Counted from the first letter of the stretch, positions 27,083-36,271 are shown. The stretch: 64,000 nucleotides of DNA from Acidovorax soli (GCF_014207955.1 NZ_JACHLK010000015.1:1-64000); one strand, 5' to 3'. The notes: generated by a model from the sequence alone, not told the origin. Made by a program: numbers and translations.

Positions 27083-28909
27083 ATGTCGACCACCACCACG
27101 CTCGATGCCCATGCACTGCCAGCCGGCCCGGTGCCTGCTGCAGCACCCCCTTCCGTACCCAGGGCGCCGACGGCCAAGGGCGACTACTCACACTACAAGG
27201 TGGTGCCTGCACGCTACCGCGCGCGCACGGTGGGCACCGTGTTTGCCGCCGCGGTCATCGCGCTGGTGCTGTACTCGGTGCTCACCAACCCGCGCTGGGG
27301 CTGGGGCGTGTTTGCCGAATGGTTCTTTGCCGAGCCGGTGCTCGTGGGCTTGGGCCGCACCCTGCTGCTCACCGCGCTGGGCGCGCTGTTCGGTTTCACG
27401 CTGGGCACGGCGCTGGCGCTGGCCCGGGTGTCCCGCTCGCCGCTGCTCGCAGGCCTGTCGTGGACCTTTGTCTGGATCTTCCGCTCCATCCCGGTGATCG
27501 TGCTGCTGCTCATCATCAACAACCTGGGCTACCTCTATGAGTCGGTGAGCCTGGGCGTGCCGTTCACGGGCTGGACCTTCTTCTCCTACCCCACCACGCA
27601 GCTCATCAGCCCCTTCGTGGCGGCGCTGATCGGGCTCACACTCAACCAGGCGGCCTTTGCCTCGGAGATCGTGCGCGGGGGTATCCTGTCGGTGGACCAG
27701 GGCCAGCTCGAGGCCGCCGCCGCGCTGGGCCTGCCGCGCCGGCGCCAGGCCTTTCGCATCGTGCTGCCGCAGGCCATGCGCTCCATCCTGCCCAGTGGCT
27801 TCAACGACATCATCGGCCTGGCCAAGGGCACGTCCAATGTCTACATCCTGGCGCTGCCCGAGCTGTTCTACACCATCCAGATCATCTACCGGCGCAACCT
27901 GGAGGTGATCCCTCTGCTGATGGTGGCCACCGTCTGGTACCTGGTGATCCTCACGGTGCTGTCCATCCTGCAGCACTACATCGAGCGCCATTTCGCCAAG
28001 GGCGCGCTGCGCAACCCGCCGCCTTCTCTATTCACCGCGATTGCGCAGCGCCTGGGGCGCGCACCCCGGGCGGTACCTGCTGCAGCCGTGCCCGCCGCGG
28101 CACCGCAGGCCACGGACGCCGTGCCGCGCTGGAGTGGTGGCTTCACGCGTGGCGGCGAGGTCACCATCCACGGTGTCTCCAAGCACTACGGCGCGCTGCA
28201 GGTGCTCAAGGACGTGACGCTCACCGTGCCATCGGGCAGCGTCACCGTGGTGCTGGGCCAGTCGGGCTCGGGCAAGTCCACGCTGCTGCGCAGCATCAAC
28301 CACCTGGAGCGGGTGGACGGTGGTTTCATCGCCATCGACGGCGAGTTGATCGGCTACCGCCAGGATGCCGACACCCTGTACGAGCTGGGCGAAAAGGACA
28401 TCTTGCAGCGCCGCGTGGACGTGGGCATGGTGTTCCAGAACTTCAACCTGTTCCCCCACCTCACGGTGCTGGAGAACCTCATCGAGGCGCCGATCAGCGT
28501 GCGCGGCGTGCCACGCCCCGAGGCCGAGGCCCTGGCCCATGAGCTGCTGGCCCGGGTCGGCCTCTCCGACAAGGCCCACAGCTACCCGCGCCAGCTCTCG
28601 GGCGGCCAGCAGCAGCGTGTGGCGATTGCGCGCGCCCTGGCGCTCAAGCCCAAGGTGCTGCTGTTCGACGAGCCCACCTCGGCGCTGGACCCCGAACTGG
28701 TGGGCGAGGTGCTGGCCGTGATCAAGGAGCTGGCGCGCTCGGGCACCACGCTGGTCATCGTCACGCACGAGATCGGCTTTGCCCGCGAGGTGGCCGACAC
28801 CGTGGTCTTCATGGAGCAGGGGCAGGTGCTGGAGACCGGCACGCCCGAGCAGGTGTTCAACCGCCCGCAGCACCCGCGCACGGCGGAGTTCCTGGCCAAG
28901 GTGCTCTAG
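27083..28909 (+). CDS. Amino acid ABC transporter permease-ATPase fusion
   Basis: A 608-residue single chain carrying both membrane and ATPase parts of a polar amino acid importer. Residues about 45-320 are a HisM/GlnP-type permease, with the EAA-like loop AAAALGLPRRRQAFRIVLPQ. Residues about 355-608 are the ATPase, with Walker A GQSGSGKSTLLRS, signature LSGGQQQR and Walker B VLLFDEPTSALDP. The N-terminal 45 residues are Ala/Pro-rich and probably cytoplasmic. The ATG at 27083 is favoured over an in-frame one 13 codons earlier that overlaps the acetyltransferase. In Bacillus the same functions are spread over TcyL, TcyM and TcyN. A homodimer would supply two of each domain. Confidence 0.92.
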   Translation: MSTTTTLDAHALPAGPVPAAAPPSVPRAPTAKGDYSHYKVVPARYRARTVGTVFAAAVIALVLYSVLTNPRWGWGVFAEWFFAEPVLVGLGRTLLLTALGALFGFTLGTALALARVSRSPLLAGLSWTFVWIFRSIPVIVLLLIINNLGYLYESVSLGVPFTGWTFFSYPTTQLISPFVAALIGLTLNQAAFASEIVRGGILSVDQGQLEAAAALGLPRRRQAFRIVLPQAMRSILPSGFNDIIGLAKGTSNVYILALPELFYTIQIIYRRNLEVIPLLMVATVWYLVILTVLSILQHYIERHFAKGALRNPPPSLFTAIAQRLGRAPRAVPAAAVPAAAPQATDAVPRWSGGFTRGGEVTIHGVSKHYGALQVLKDVTLTVPSGSVTVVLGQSGSGKSTLLRSINHLERVDGGFIAIDGELIGYRQDADTLYELGEKDILQRRVDVGMVFQNFNLFPHLTVLENLIEAPISVRGVPRPEAEALAHELLARVGLSDKAHSYPRQLSGGQQQRVAIARALALKPKVLLFDEPTSALDPELVGEVLAVIKELARSGTTLVIVTHEIGFAREVADTVVFMEQGQVLETGTPEQVFNRPQHPRTAEFLAKVL

Positions 28910-29001
28910 ACCCCCACGCTTTTTCTTTTGTTTCCCCGCAGGCGCAGCGCCCGGCTGGGCGCCAGCGTGCCTGCATTTCCCTTTCCTTCAGAAAGCATCC
29001 G

Positions 29002-29931
29002 ATGAACTTCTCTCGCCGTTCCACCTTCTTCGCCCTGGCGCTGGCCGCTGCCACCCTGGTCCCCCTGCAGGCAACGGCCCAGGCCGTGGACCTGAGTCCC
29101 GAACAGCCTGGCCGTCCTCGCTCGGCCAAGGTCGACGAAGCGCTCAAGCTCGTGTCCAGGGATTTCAAGTTCGCCAAGGAGGGCGTGCTCACCGTGGGCA
29201 CGACCACGGGCCGCCTGCCCTTTGGCGCCTATGCCAACGACAACAAGACCCCGGTCGGCAATGCTCCGGACATCGCGCAGCTGGTGGCCGACAGCCTGGG
29301 GCGCAAGCTCGAACTGGTGTCCGTGGCCTGGGCCGACTGGCCGCTGGGCCTGCAGTCGGGCAAGTTCGACGTGGTGATCTCCAACGTCACGGTGACCGAG
29401 GAGCGCAAGGAGAAATTCGACTTCTCCACCTACCGCAATGACCAACTCGGCATCTACGTCAAGGCCGACAGCAAGATCGCCGCGATCAAGGAGCCCAAGG
29501 ATGTGGCGGGCCTGAAGATCATCGTGGGCGCCAGCACCAACCAGGAGCAGATCCTGCTGCGCTGGAACCAGCAGAACGTGGCCGCAGGCCTGAAGCCTGT
29601 GGAGGTGCAGTACTACGACGACGATGTGGTGCTCTACCTGGCGCTGGCTTCGGGCCGGGCGGACGCCTACCTCGCGCCCAACGGCATCGCCGCGCACAAT
29701 GCGCGCGACGGCAAGACCAAGCTGGTGGGCACCTTCTCGGGCGGTTGGCCGCAGACGGCCGAGATCGCCGTGACCTCGCGCAAGGGCTCGGGCATTGCCG
29801 ATGCCATCACCACGGCGCTCAATGCGCAGATCCAGAACGGCAACTACACCAAGGCGCTGGAGCGCTGGAACCTGCAGTCCGAGGCGATCCAGGTCGCGCG
29901 CACCAACCCCCCTGGCCTGCCCAGGAAGTGA
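29002..29931 (+). CDS. Periplasmic amino acid-binding protein 1
   Basis: A 309-residue SBP_bac_3-type receptor with signal peptide MNFSRRSTFFALALAAATLV cleaved after AQA. The mature protein has the family segments TVGTTTGRLPFGAYANDNKT, VAWADWPLGLQSGKFDVVIS and VTEERKEKFDFSTYRNDQLG. It delivers ligand to the permease-ATPase fusion. It is a close paralog of the next gene over the whole length. The ligand in the proposed pathway would be an S-substituted cysteine or cystine-like compound. Confidence 0.9.
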   Translation: MNFSRRSTFFALALAAATLVPLQATAQAVDLSPEQPGRPRSAKVDEALKLVSRDFKFAKEGVLTVGTTTGRLPFGAYANDNKTPVGNAPDIAQLVADSLGRKLELVSVAWADWPLGLQSGKFDVVISNVTVTEERKEKFDFSTYRNDQLGIYVKADSKIAAIKEPKDVAGLKIIVGASTNQEQILLRWNQQNVAAGLKPVEVQYYDDDVVLYLALASGRADAYLAPNGIAAHNARDGKTKLVGTFSGGWPQTAEIAVTSRKGSGIADAITTALNAQIQNGNYTKALERWNLQSEAIQVARTNPPGLPRK

Positions 29932-29939
29932 GGCACCGC

Positions 29940-30872
29940 ATGCGCACCCTCTCTTCATCCCTTCTGCGCGGGCTGGCGGTCGTGGCCATGTTCGCATGGG
30001 GCACCACCGCCTTCGCGCAGGCCTTCGATTTCACGCCCGAGCAAAAGGGCCGGCTGCGCACCGAGCGCAATGCCGCCGCCATCGCGGCCATCCCCAAGGA
30101 CTTCAGGTTCGTCAAGGAGGGCACGTTCACCGTGGCCATCGCGCCGTTTGCGCCACCCATCTCCACCTACGCCAGCGATGCCAAGACCGTGGTCGGCTTC
30201 GACCCGGACTACGCCCAGCTCATCGCCGATGCCTTGGGCCTCAAGTTGGAGCTCCAGCCCATTGCCTGGGCCGACTGGCCACTGGGCCTGTCCTCAGGCA
30301 AGTACGACGCGGTGATCTCCAACGTGGGCGTGACCGAGCAGCGCAAGGAGAAATTCGACTTCTCCACCTACCGCCTGGGCCTGCACGGCTTTTACGTGCG
30401 GGCGGACAGCAAGATCGCTTCCATCAAGGAGCCCAAGGACGTGGCGGGCCTCAAGGTCATCACCGCCTCGGGCACCAACCAGGAGCGCATCCTGCTCGAA
30501 TGGAACCGCAAGAACGTGGCGGCAGGCCTCAAGCCTGCGGAGCTGGTCTACTTCGATGACGACGCGGCACGTCTGCTGGGCGTGGTCTCGGGCCGGGCCG
30601 ATGCCAACTTCAACCCCAACGCCCCCCAGGCCTACCATGCGGCCAAGGACGGCAAGATCAAGCTCGTGGGCACGGTGAACGCGGGCTGGCCGCTCAAGTC
30701 CGACGTGGCCATCACCACGCGCAAGGGCAGCGGCCTGGCCGATGCGCTCACGCTCGCGGCCAATGGCCTGATCCAGGGCGGCCTGTACGGCAAGGCACTG
30801 GCGCGCTGGGCCTTGGCGGAAGAGGCGCTGCCCCGGTCGGAGACGAACCCCCCGGGTCTTCCGAAGTTCTGA
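29940..30872 (+). CDS. Periplasmic amino acid-binding protein 2 (paralog of the preceding gene)
   Basis: A 310-residue SBP_bac_3-type receptor, signal peptide about 1-26 (ending TTAFAQ). It shares long blocks with the preceding receptor (ADWPLGL, RKEKFDFSTYR, ADSKIASIKEPKDVAGLK, NPPGLP at the C-terminus). The ligand-loop region differs: IAPFAPPISTYASDAKTVVG against TTGRLPFGAYANDNKTPVG. The pair therefore looks like a tandem duplication with split specificity. It starts eight bases after its paralog. TcyJ and TcyK are a similar tandem pair in Bacillus. Confidence 0.9.
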   Translation: MRTLSSSLLRGLAVVAMFAWGTTAFAQAFDFTPEQKGRLRTERNAAAIAAIPKDFRFVKEGTFTVAIAPFAPPISTYASDAKTVVGFDPDYAQLIADALGLKLELQPIAWADWPLGLSSGKYDAVISNVGVTEQRKEKFDFSTYRLGLHGFYVRADSKIASIKEPKDVAGLKVITASGTNQERILLEWNRKNVAAGLKPAELVYFDDDAARLLGVVSGRADANFNPNAPQAYHAAKDGKIKLVGTVNAGWPLKSDVAITTRKGSGLADALTLAANGLIQGGLYGKALARWALAEEALPRSETNPPGLPKF

Positions 30873-30875
30873 GCC

Positions 30876-31940
30876 ATGGCCATTCGCCACCTCGCCTTCC
30901 TGTCGCCGGGCAACTTCCCGGACACCGATCCCTTCGACGGCCTGGAACACACCCTGCAGCTGTTTGCCTACGGGGAGGCCCTGGGCTTTGACAGCGCCTG
31001 GGTGCGCCAGCGCCACCTGGAGCGCGGCGTGTCCTCGGCCGCCACCTTTCTGGCAGCGGCCAGCCAGCGCACCCTGCGCATTGGCCTGGGCACGGCCGTG
31101 GTGCAGATGGGCTATGAAAACCCGTTCCGCCTGGCCGAGGACCTGGCCACGGTGGACGTGCTCTCGCGCGGCCGCCTGCACGTGGGCCTGAGCGCCGGAG
31201 CTCCGCCTTTTGGCGCGCTGCTGGGCGAGCGCCTGTTCGATGGCGATGCGGGCAGCATCGACTTCTCGCACGCGCGGGTGGAGCGGCTGCGCCGCAACCT
31301 GCAGGGCGACCTGCTCGGGGACGAGGAGACCTTTGTCGAATCGCCCGCGGGCCGCCAGCGCCCGCGCCTGCAGCCCTACGCACCGGGTCTGGCGCAGCGC
31401 CTGTGGTACGGCGGCGGTTCACTGCGGTCGGCCCAGTGGGCGGGCGAGCAGGGCTACCACCTCTTGATCGGCAACATCAACCGGGGTGAGCAGACGGACC
31501 ATTTCTTCGAGGCGCAGCGCGCGCAGCTGGCGCTGTTCCATGCCCGCTGGGCGGCGCACCAGCCACCAGGCAGCCTGCCCCGCGTGGCCCTGGGCCGGGT
31601 GATCGTGCCGCTGGACGGGGCCGATGCCTCGACCCGTGCCCGCTACCTGGCCTGGGCCGCCACGCGGCAGGCGCGCACCCTGGCACCCCAGGGCGAGCGG
31701 CGCACGCTGTTCGCACGCGACCTGGTGGGCCACAGCGAGCAGATCCTGCAGTGGCTGCGCGAGGATCCCATCGTGCCCCTGGTGCAGGAGCTGCGGCTGG
31801 AGCTGCCCTACGATTTCGCGCCCGAGGAGTACCGGCAGATCCTGGAGGACACGGCGCGGCGCATTGCGCCGGAACTGGGGTGGCGGGCAGGAGCGGTGCA
31901 GGCTACCTCGGCCGGAGCGGGAGAAGCCTGGGCTGCCTGA
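30876..31940 (+). CDS. Third luciferase-like monooxygenase of the operon
   Basis: A 354-residue luciferase-family protein: HLAFLSPGNFPDTDPFDGLE at the start, LGFDSAWVRQRHLERGVSSA, LRIGLGTAVVQMGYENPFRL, RLHVGLSAGAPPFG and LWYGGGSLRSAQWAGEQGYH. It is distinct from the two luciferase-family enzymes at the operon start and has no counterpart that I know of in the Bacillus salvage operon. It starts three bases after the second receptor gene and is the last gene of the unit. It probably handles another S-substituent or a later oxidation. Confidence in the family is high, in the substrate low. Confidence 0.87.
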   Translation: MAIRHLAFLSPGNFPDTDPFDGLEHTLQLFAYGEALGFDSAWVRQRHLERGVSSAATFLAAASQRTLRIGLGTAVVQMGYENPFRLAEDLATVDVLSRGRLHVGLSAGAPPFGALLGERLFDGDAGSIDFSHARVERLRRNLQGDLLGDEETFVESPAGRQRPRLQPYAPGLAQRLWYGGGSLRSAQWAGEQGYHLLIGNINRGEQTDHFFEAQRAQLALFHARWAAHQPPGSLPRVALGRVIVPLDGADASTRARYLAWAATRQARTLAPQGERRTLFARDLVGHSEQILQWLREDPIVPLVQELRLELPYDFAPEEYRQILEDTARRIAPELGWRAGAVQATSAGAGEAWAA

Positions 31941-31966
31941 GTCCCAACCTTGCGGGCGCTGTGGAT

Positions 31967-33004
31967 TCAGCGCTTGGGTTCACCGCCCGCAGGCGCCGCC
32001 GCATTGCTCTCGGCACTGGCCATGGCGCCCAGCAGTTCGGGGAAGATCTCGGTGCGGATCTTTTCCTGCAGGCGGGCGCTCAGGGCATCGTTGGCGGCTG
32101 TGACCTTGGCGCGCTGGGCCTTGCGCGCGGGGCTGCGTTCGCTGTCCAGCAGCAGGCGCAGTTCGTCCGGGCTCAGGTGCGTGCGCAGGCGCTGCACGAT
32201 CAGGGGCAGCACGCTGTCGAAGCGGATCTCGGCGCGCATGCGCTGCGCGATGTTGGCCAGCCATTGCTGCTGCTTTTTGTCGGGAGCGCTGGACTGCACC
32301 ATGCCCATCTGCTGGCGCATCGCGGACTCCATGCGCTGCATGCGCGCGTTGAACTCGCTTTGCATCAGCAGCCGGGCCAGGTCGGCGGCCAGGGCCTCAT
32401 GGGCGTCTGCCGCCACCCAGGCCACGGGCTTGGGTGGCTTGGGTCCCTTGGCGCGGCCCTGGTCGTCGCTGGCATCGAAGAGGGCGTCCACGCGCTCGTC
32501 CATGAACTTGGCGAGCGCCAGGGCGGCCTCGAGCATGGCAGGCTGCAGCTTGTTCAGGTGCACCTGGCCCGGCGCCGTGCCATAGAAGGCCAGCAGGGCC
32601 TGGGCATCGGCCTCGGTGTACTGGGCTCGGTAGACCTCGGTGACCATCGGGGCCATCCGCTCCCACTCGAAATGCTGTTGCAGCACCGGCTGGGCCGCTG
32701 TGTAGGCCTTGCGCTTGCGCTCGCGCGCATCCGTGTCGGGAATGGCGTCGATGGCATCCAGCTGCGCCTGGTTCACGGCCTGCATCATCTGGCGCATGCG
32801 CTCGGGCTTCTGCTCGGCGTCGAAGATGGCCTGCAGCGTGGCATCGCCCACGGCAGCGGCCGATGCGTTGGGCGCTGCAGGCGGCTTTGCGGCGCGGGTC
32901 TGGCCCACGGCTGCTGCCAGGGGCGCAAGTGCGGCCATGGCCAGAAGCACAGCGGCGGCCAGGGGCCGGGCGCTGGCTGGCTGGGTGCGGAGAAAGGGGG
33001 GCAT
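31967..33004 (-). CDS. Exported DUF2059 protein
   Basis: A 345-residue protein with an N-terminal signal peptide (MPPFLRTQPASARPLAAAVL to about residue 35). A DUF2059 domain lies near residues 115-175 (QHFEWERMAPMVTEVYRAQYTEADAQALLAFY, then GTAPGQVHLNK). A second, related helical stretch lies near 250-330 (RFDSVLPLIVQRLRTHLSPDELRLLLDSE), so the region may be duplicated. The function of DUF2059 is unknown. The start at 33004 was chosen for the signal peptide; the longer frame upstream is not protein-like. It converges with the monooxygenase operon, leaving 26 bases between the stops, and lies downstream of mltB. Confidence 0.8.
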   Translation of the reverse strand: MPPFLRTQPASARPLAAAVLLAMAALAPLAAAVGQTRAAKPPAAPNASAAAVGDATLQAIFDAEQKPERMRQMMQAVNQAQLDAIDAIPDTDARERKRKAYTAAQPVLQQHFEWERMAPMVTEVYRAQYTEADAQALLAFYGTAPGQVHLNKLQPAMLEAALALAKFMDERVDALFDASDDQGRAKGPKPPKPVAWVAADAHEALAADLARLLMQSEFNARMQRMESAMRQQMGMVQSSAPDKKQQQWLANIAQRMRAEIRFDSVLPLIVQRLRTHLSPDELRLLLDSERSPARKAQRAKVTAANDALSARLQEKIRTEIFPELLGAMASAESNAAAPAGGEPKR

Positions 33005-33062
33005 CGGTGCAGTTCCTGGGAAACAAAGGCCGCCATGGTACCTGCGGCCCCGGCACCGGGTG

Positions 33063-34154
33063 TCAGCGCGCCGCCGCCACCTCACGCCCCAGTTCGATCA
33101 CGGCCATGGCGTAGTAGCTCGACCAGTTGTAGCGCGTGATGGCATAGAAGTTTTCCGTGCCGGCCACATAGGTCGGTGCGTCGCCGCCGTTCTGCAGCTC
33201 CACCAGCGCCATGGGGCCCGTGTGCCGGGCGCCATCCGCATCGAGCACGACGCCCTTGGCCTGCATGCTGGCGGCGCTGAAGCTGGGCAGGATGTCCGGG
33301 GCGAGCAGGGTGTCGAGCTGCAGGCGCGCGGTGTCGAACTGCACGGCGTAGTGCGTGGGCATGCCCGTGGTCCAGTTGTGGCCCTTGAAGTAATTGGCCA
33401 CCGAGCCGATGGCATCCACCGGGCTCTTGAACAGGTCGATGCGGCCATCGCCATCGAAGTCCACCGCATAGCGCACCCAGCTCGATGGCATGAACTGGCC
33501 CAGGCCCATGGCACCCGCATAGCTGCCGCGCGGCTCGAAGGGGTCGATGTTGCTGCGGTTGCTGAGGCTCAAAAACTGTTCGAGCTCGCGCTGGAAGAAC
33601 TCGCGGCGCTCCTTGGCACGGGGGTGGGCATTGGGGAAGTCGAAGGACAGCGTGGCCAGTGCATCCATCACGCGGAAGTTGCCCATCTGCTGGCCGTAGA
33701 TGGTCTCCACGCCGATGATGCCGACGATGATCTCCACGGGCACGCCGTACTCGGCTTCGGCGCGCTCCAGCGCTTCGCGGTGCTCCTGCCAGAAGCGCAC
33801 GCCAGCGCGGATGCGCACCGGGTCGATGAAGCGGCTGCGGTACACGCGCCAGTTCTTGGGCGTGCCCACGGGCGGCGGCAGCATCAGGCGCGGCACCTGG
33901 GACAGCAGGCGCGCCTGGCCGATGGCCTGGCGCACCCATTCGCGGTCCAGTCCGCGGCGGGCGGCCAGGTCGTCGGCAAAGGCCATGGCGTCAGGCCGGC
34001 CGGCGTAGGGCGCGCCGCCCTGCACGGTGGTAGTGTTCGAGGCAGTCTTCTTCGGGCTGGCTGGCTTGGCGGGCTTGGGAGAGGGGTTGGCGTGGGCGGT
34101 CAGGGCACAGGCCATCGCCACCCAGGCGATGGCAACGGATTTCAAAAGGCGCAT
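33063..34154 (-). CDS. mltB: Lytic murein transglycosylase B (SLT_2)
   Basis: A 363-residue periplasmic enzyme that cleaves peptidoglycan glycan strands with 1,6-anhydro product formation. The signal peptide is MRLLKSVAIAWVAMACALTAHA; there is no lipobox, unlike E. coli MltB. The catalytic glutamate is in GIIGVETIYG (about residue 165). AGAMGLGQFMPSSWVRYAVDFDGDGRIDLF is the family's substrate-groove segment. The start at 34154 gives a clean signal peptide; a frame extending 32 codons upstream overlaps the transglutaminase gene. Just ten bases separate it from that gene, so they are probably co-transcribed. Confidence 0.92.
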   Translation of the reverse strand: MRLLKSVAIAWVAMACALTAHANPSPKPAKPASPKKTASNTTTVQGGAPYAGRPDAMAFADDLAARRGLDREWVRQAIGQARLLSQVPRLMLPPPVGTPKNWRVYRSRFIDPVRIRAGVRFWQEHREALERAEAEYGVPVEIIVGIIGVETIYGQQMGNFRVMDALATLSFDFPNAHPRAKERREFFQRELEQFLSLSNRSNIDPFEPRGSYAGAMGLGQFMPSSWVRYAVDFDGDGRIDLFKSPVDAIGSVANYFKGHNWTTGMPTHYAVQFDTARLQLDTLLAPDILPSFSAASMQAKGVVLDADGARHTGPMALVELQNGGDAPTYVAGTENFYAITRYNWSSYYAMAVIELGREVAAAR

Positions 34155-34164
34155 GGGCTTCGGG

Positions 34165-36201
34165 TCATCGGCCCCGTACGGACGGGGGCCAGGGCAGGGT
34201 GTTGAATTCGCGGCGCAGGGCGCCGAACTGCTGGGCAGGCTCGGGGGCATAGCGTACCTGCTCCAGCCGCAGCAGCCAGGCGGCCACGCCGCTGGCGCTG
34301 TCGCCGAAGTGGGCGGTCACCTGCTGGGCCATGGAGCGCGGCGGCAGGGTTTCGGGCAGCGTGAGGCCGGCTTGGGCCAGGCGCTGGCGCACGCGCGCCA
34401 GCAGGCGCAGCCAGGGGTCGTGCTGGCTGCGCTCCCACAGTGTCCACAGCCCGCCGCCACTGGCGGCGATCACGATGAGGATGCCCAGCACGGTGGACAG
34501 GTCCTGCCAGCTCGGCGATTCGAAGCCCAGGGCCTTGAGCAGGTCGAACTGGCGGCTCTGGCTGTAATTGAGCACCCACTGGCTCCAGCTGTTGTTCACG
34601 GCCTCCCAGACCGCGCGCAGGGTCTGTACCATGCCCGGGCTCAGCGTGCCCATGGCGGCGGCGATGGCGCCTTCGGGGGCGCGCAGGCGCTGGAACTGGC
34701 CCACGCGGCCCGGCGACACGGCACCCGTCGGGTCCACGCGCACCCAGCCGCGCCCTTCCATCCAGACCTCGGCCCAGGCATGGGCGTCGGCATTGCGCAC
34801 GGTCCAGTAGCCGTCCACGGGGTTGCGCTCGCCACCCTGGTAGCCGGTGACGATGCGTGACGGAATGTCCATCGCCCGCATCAGGACCACGAAGGCCGAG
34901 GCAATGTGCTCGCAAAAGCCTTCCTTGCGGTAGAACCAGAATTCATCGGCCGTGTGCTCTCCGAACACGCCGGGCTCCAGCGAATAGTTGTAGCCGCCTG
35001 TGCGCAGGCGCTGCAGCACGGCATTGACCAGCGCCTGCGTGCTGGCGCCGGCCAATGCCGGATCGGAGCGCATCTGCGCTGCCAGCTCCAGGGTGCGGGG
35101 ATTGAAACCGGGCGGCAGTTCGGTGTACACGCGCAGCTGGCGGATGGACTCCACCGGGCCATGGCGGAATTCGGGGTAGCTCACGGCCTGGTAGCGCAGC
35201 GCCTCGGTGATGGGGCGCGTGGTCATCCACTGCAGGTCCTGCGTCATGTAGGCCTGCATATTGGGCAGCTCAGGTGCCTCGGGCGTGGCTTCCAGCACCA
35301 TCAGCCAGGGCTGGCGCTGGGGCTCCAGCGTCACCTCGTAGCGCACGGCCGGGCCGCTGGTCTTCAGGTTGGCCGGGACCGCCACACGCGCCGCCCAGGC
35401 GCTGTCCTCGCGGAAGGGCTCGGCCACCCATTGCCGGCCATCGAAGGCCGCCATGACCGGGCCGCGGAAATACAGCGTGGACTGCGGGGGGATGTCGGTG
35501 GGCCCACCCTCGAAACGCAACCGGATCGCGACGCGCTCGTCCAGGGCGATCTCGGCCATGTCGCCGATCTTCATCGTGCCCGACAGGCCGCTGCGCCCAG
35601 TGAGGTTGTCGCTGGGCATGCCCCACAGTGGCGACATGCGCGGGAACAGCATGAACAGCGCAACCATGATGGGCGCCCCCAGCAGCGCCATGGTGCCCGC
35701 CATGCGGAAGGTCTGCAGCAGCGGCGGGCGCCCCACCGGCATGTGGGCATTGACCAGGGCCATGAGCAGGCCCAGCAGCGCCACCAGCATGGCGGCTGCG
35801 GTGAGCAGCGACTGCGAAAAGAAGAAATTGCTGAGCATCGTGAAGAAGCCCAGAAAGAAGACCACCATGGCATCGCGGCGCGCACGCAGCTCCAGGGTCT
35901 TGAAGGTCAGCATCATCACCATCAGCGTGACGCCCGCGTCGCGCCCGAGGATGGTGCGGTGCGTGAGCAGTGTGCCCGCTACCGCCACGATGACCAGCAC
36001 CGTGAGCAGCCAGCGCCCGGGCAGGGGCCGGGCCCTCCAGGCCATCCAGCCGCGCCACAGCAGCATGCCAAAGGCCATGGCGCTGGCCCAGCCAGGCAGG
36101 TTGGCCACCTGGGGGGCGATCACCCAGGCCGTGGCGAACAGCAGGAACAGGGTGTCCCGCGTGTCGCGTGGCAGGGAGACGAGGGTCTGGCGCAGGCTCA
36201 T
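34165..36201 (-). CDS. TgpA-type membrane transglutaminase-like protein (DUF3488/transglutaminase)
   Basis: A 678-residue inner-membrane protein. About seven helices occupy residues 15-185. A periplasmic transglutaminase-like core follows, with Cys in KEGFCEHIASAFVVLMRAMD, His in NADAHAWAEVWMEGRGW and Asp in VRVDPTGAVSP. One more helix near 565-585 precedes a cytoplasmic tail. TgpA of Pseudomonas aeruginosa has the same plan and is needed for growth. It lies with DUF58 and MoxR-type genes, the usual company of TgpA. The start at 36201 matches the family's N-terminus; the frame extends upstream without similarity. Confidence 0.92.
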   Translation of the reverse strand: MSLRQTLVSLPRDTRDTLFLLFATAWVIAPQVANLPGWASAMAFGMLLWRGWMAWRARPLPGRWLLTVLVIVAVAGTLLTHRTILGRDAGVTLMVMMLTFKTLELRARRDAMVVFFLGFFTMLSNFFFSQSLLTAAAMLVALLGLLMALVNAHMPVGRPPLLQTFRMAGTMALLGAPIMVALFMLFPRMSPLWGMPSDNLTGRSGLSGTMKIGDMAEIALDERVAIRLRFEGGPTDIPPQSTLYFRGPVMAAFDGRQWVAEPFREDSAWAARVAVPANLKTSGPAVRYEVTLEPQRQPWLMVLEATPEAPELPNMQAYMTQDLQWMTTRPITEALRYQAVSYPEFRHGPVESIRQLRVYTELPPGFNPRTLELAAQMRSDPALAGASTQALVNAVLQRLRTGGYNYSLEPGVFGEHTADEFWFYRKEGFCEHIASAFVVLMRAMDIPSRIVTGYQGGERNPVDGYWTVRNADAHAWAEVWMEGRGWVRVDPTGAVSPGRVGQFQRLRAPEGAIAAAMGTLSPGMVQTLRAVWEAVNNSWSQWVLNYSQSRQFDLLKALGFESPSWQDLSTVLGILIVIAASGGGLWTLWERSQHDPWLRLLARVRQRLAQAGLTLPETLPPRSMAQQVTAHFGDSASGVAAWLLRLEQVRYAPEPAQQFGALRREFNTLPWPPSVRGR

Positions 36202-36271
36202 GGAGCGTCGGGGTTCAGGAAGAAGGGATGCTGAAGCGATGGAGTTTGGAGAGCAGGTCACCGGCCAAAGT

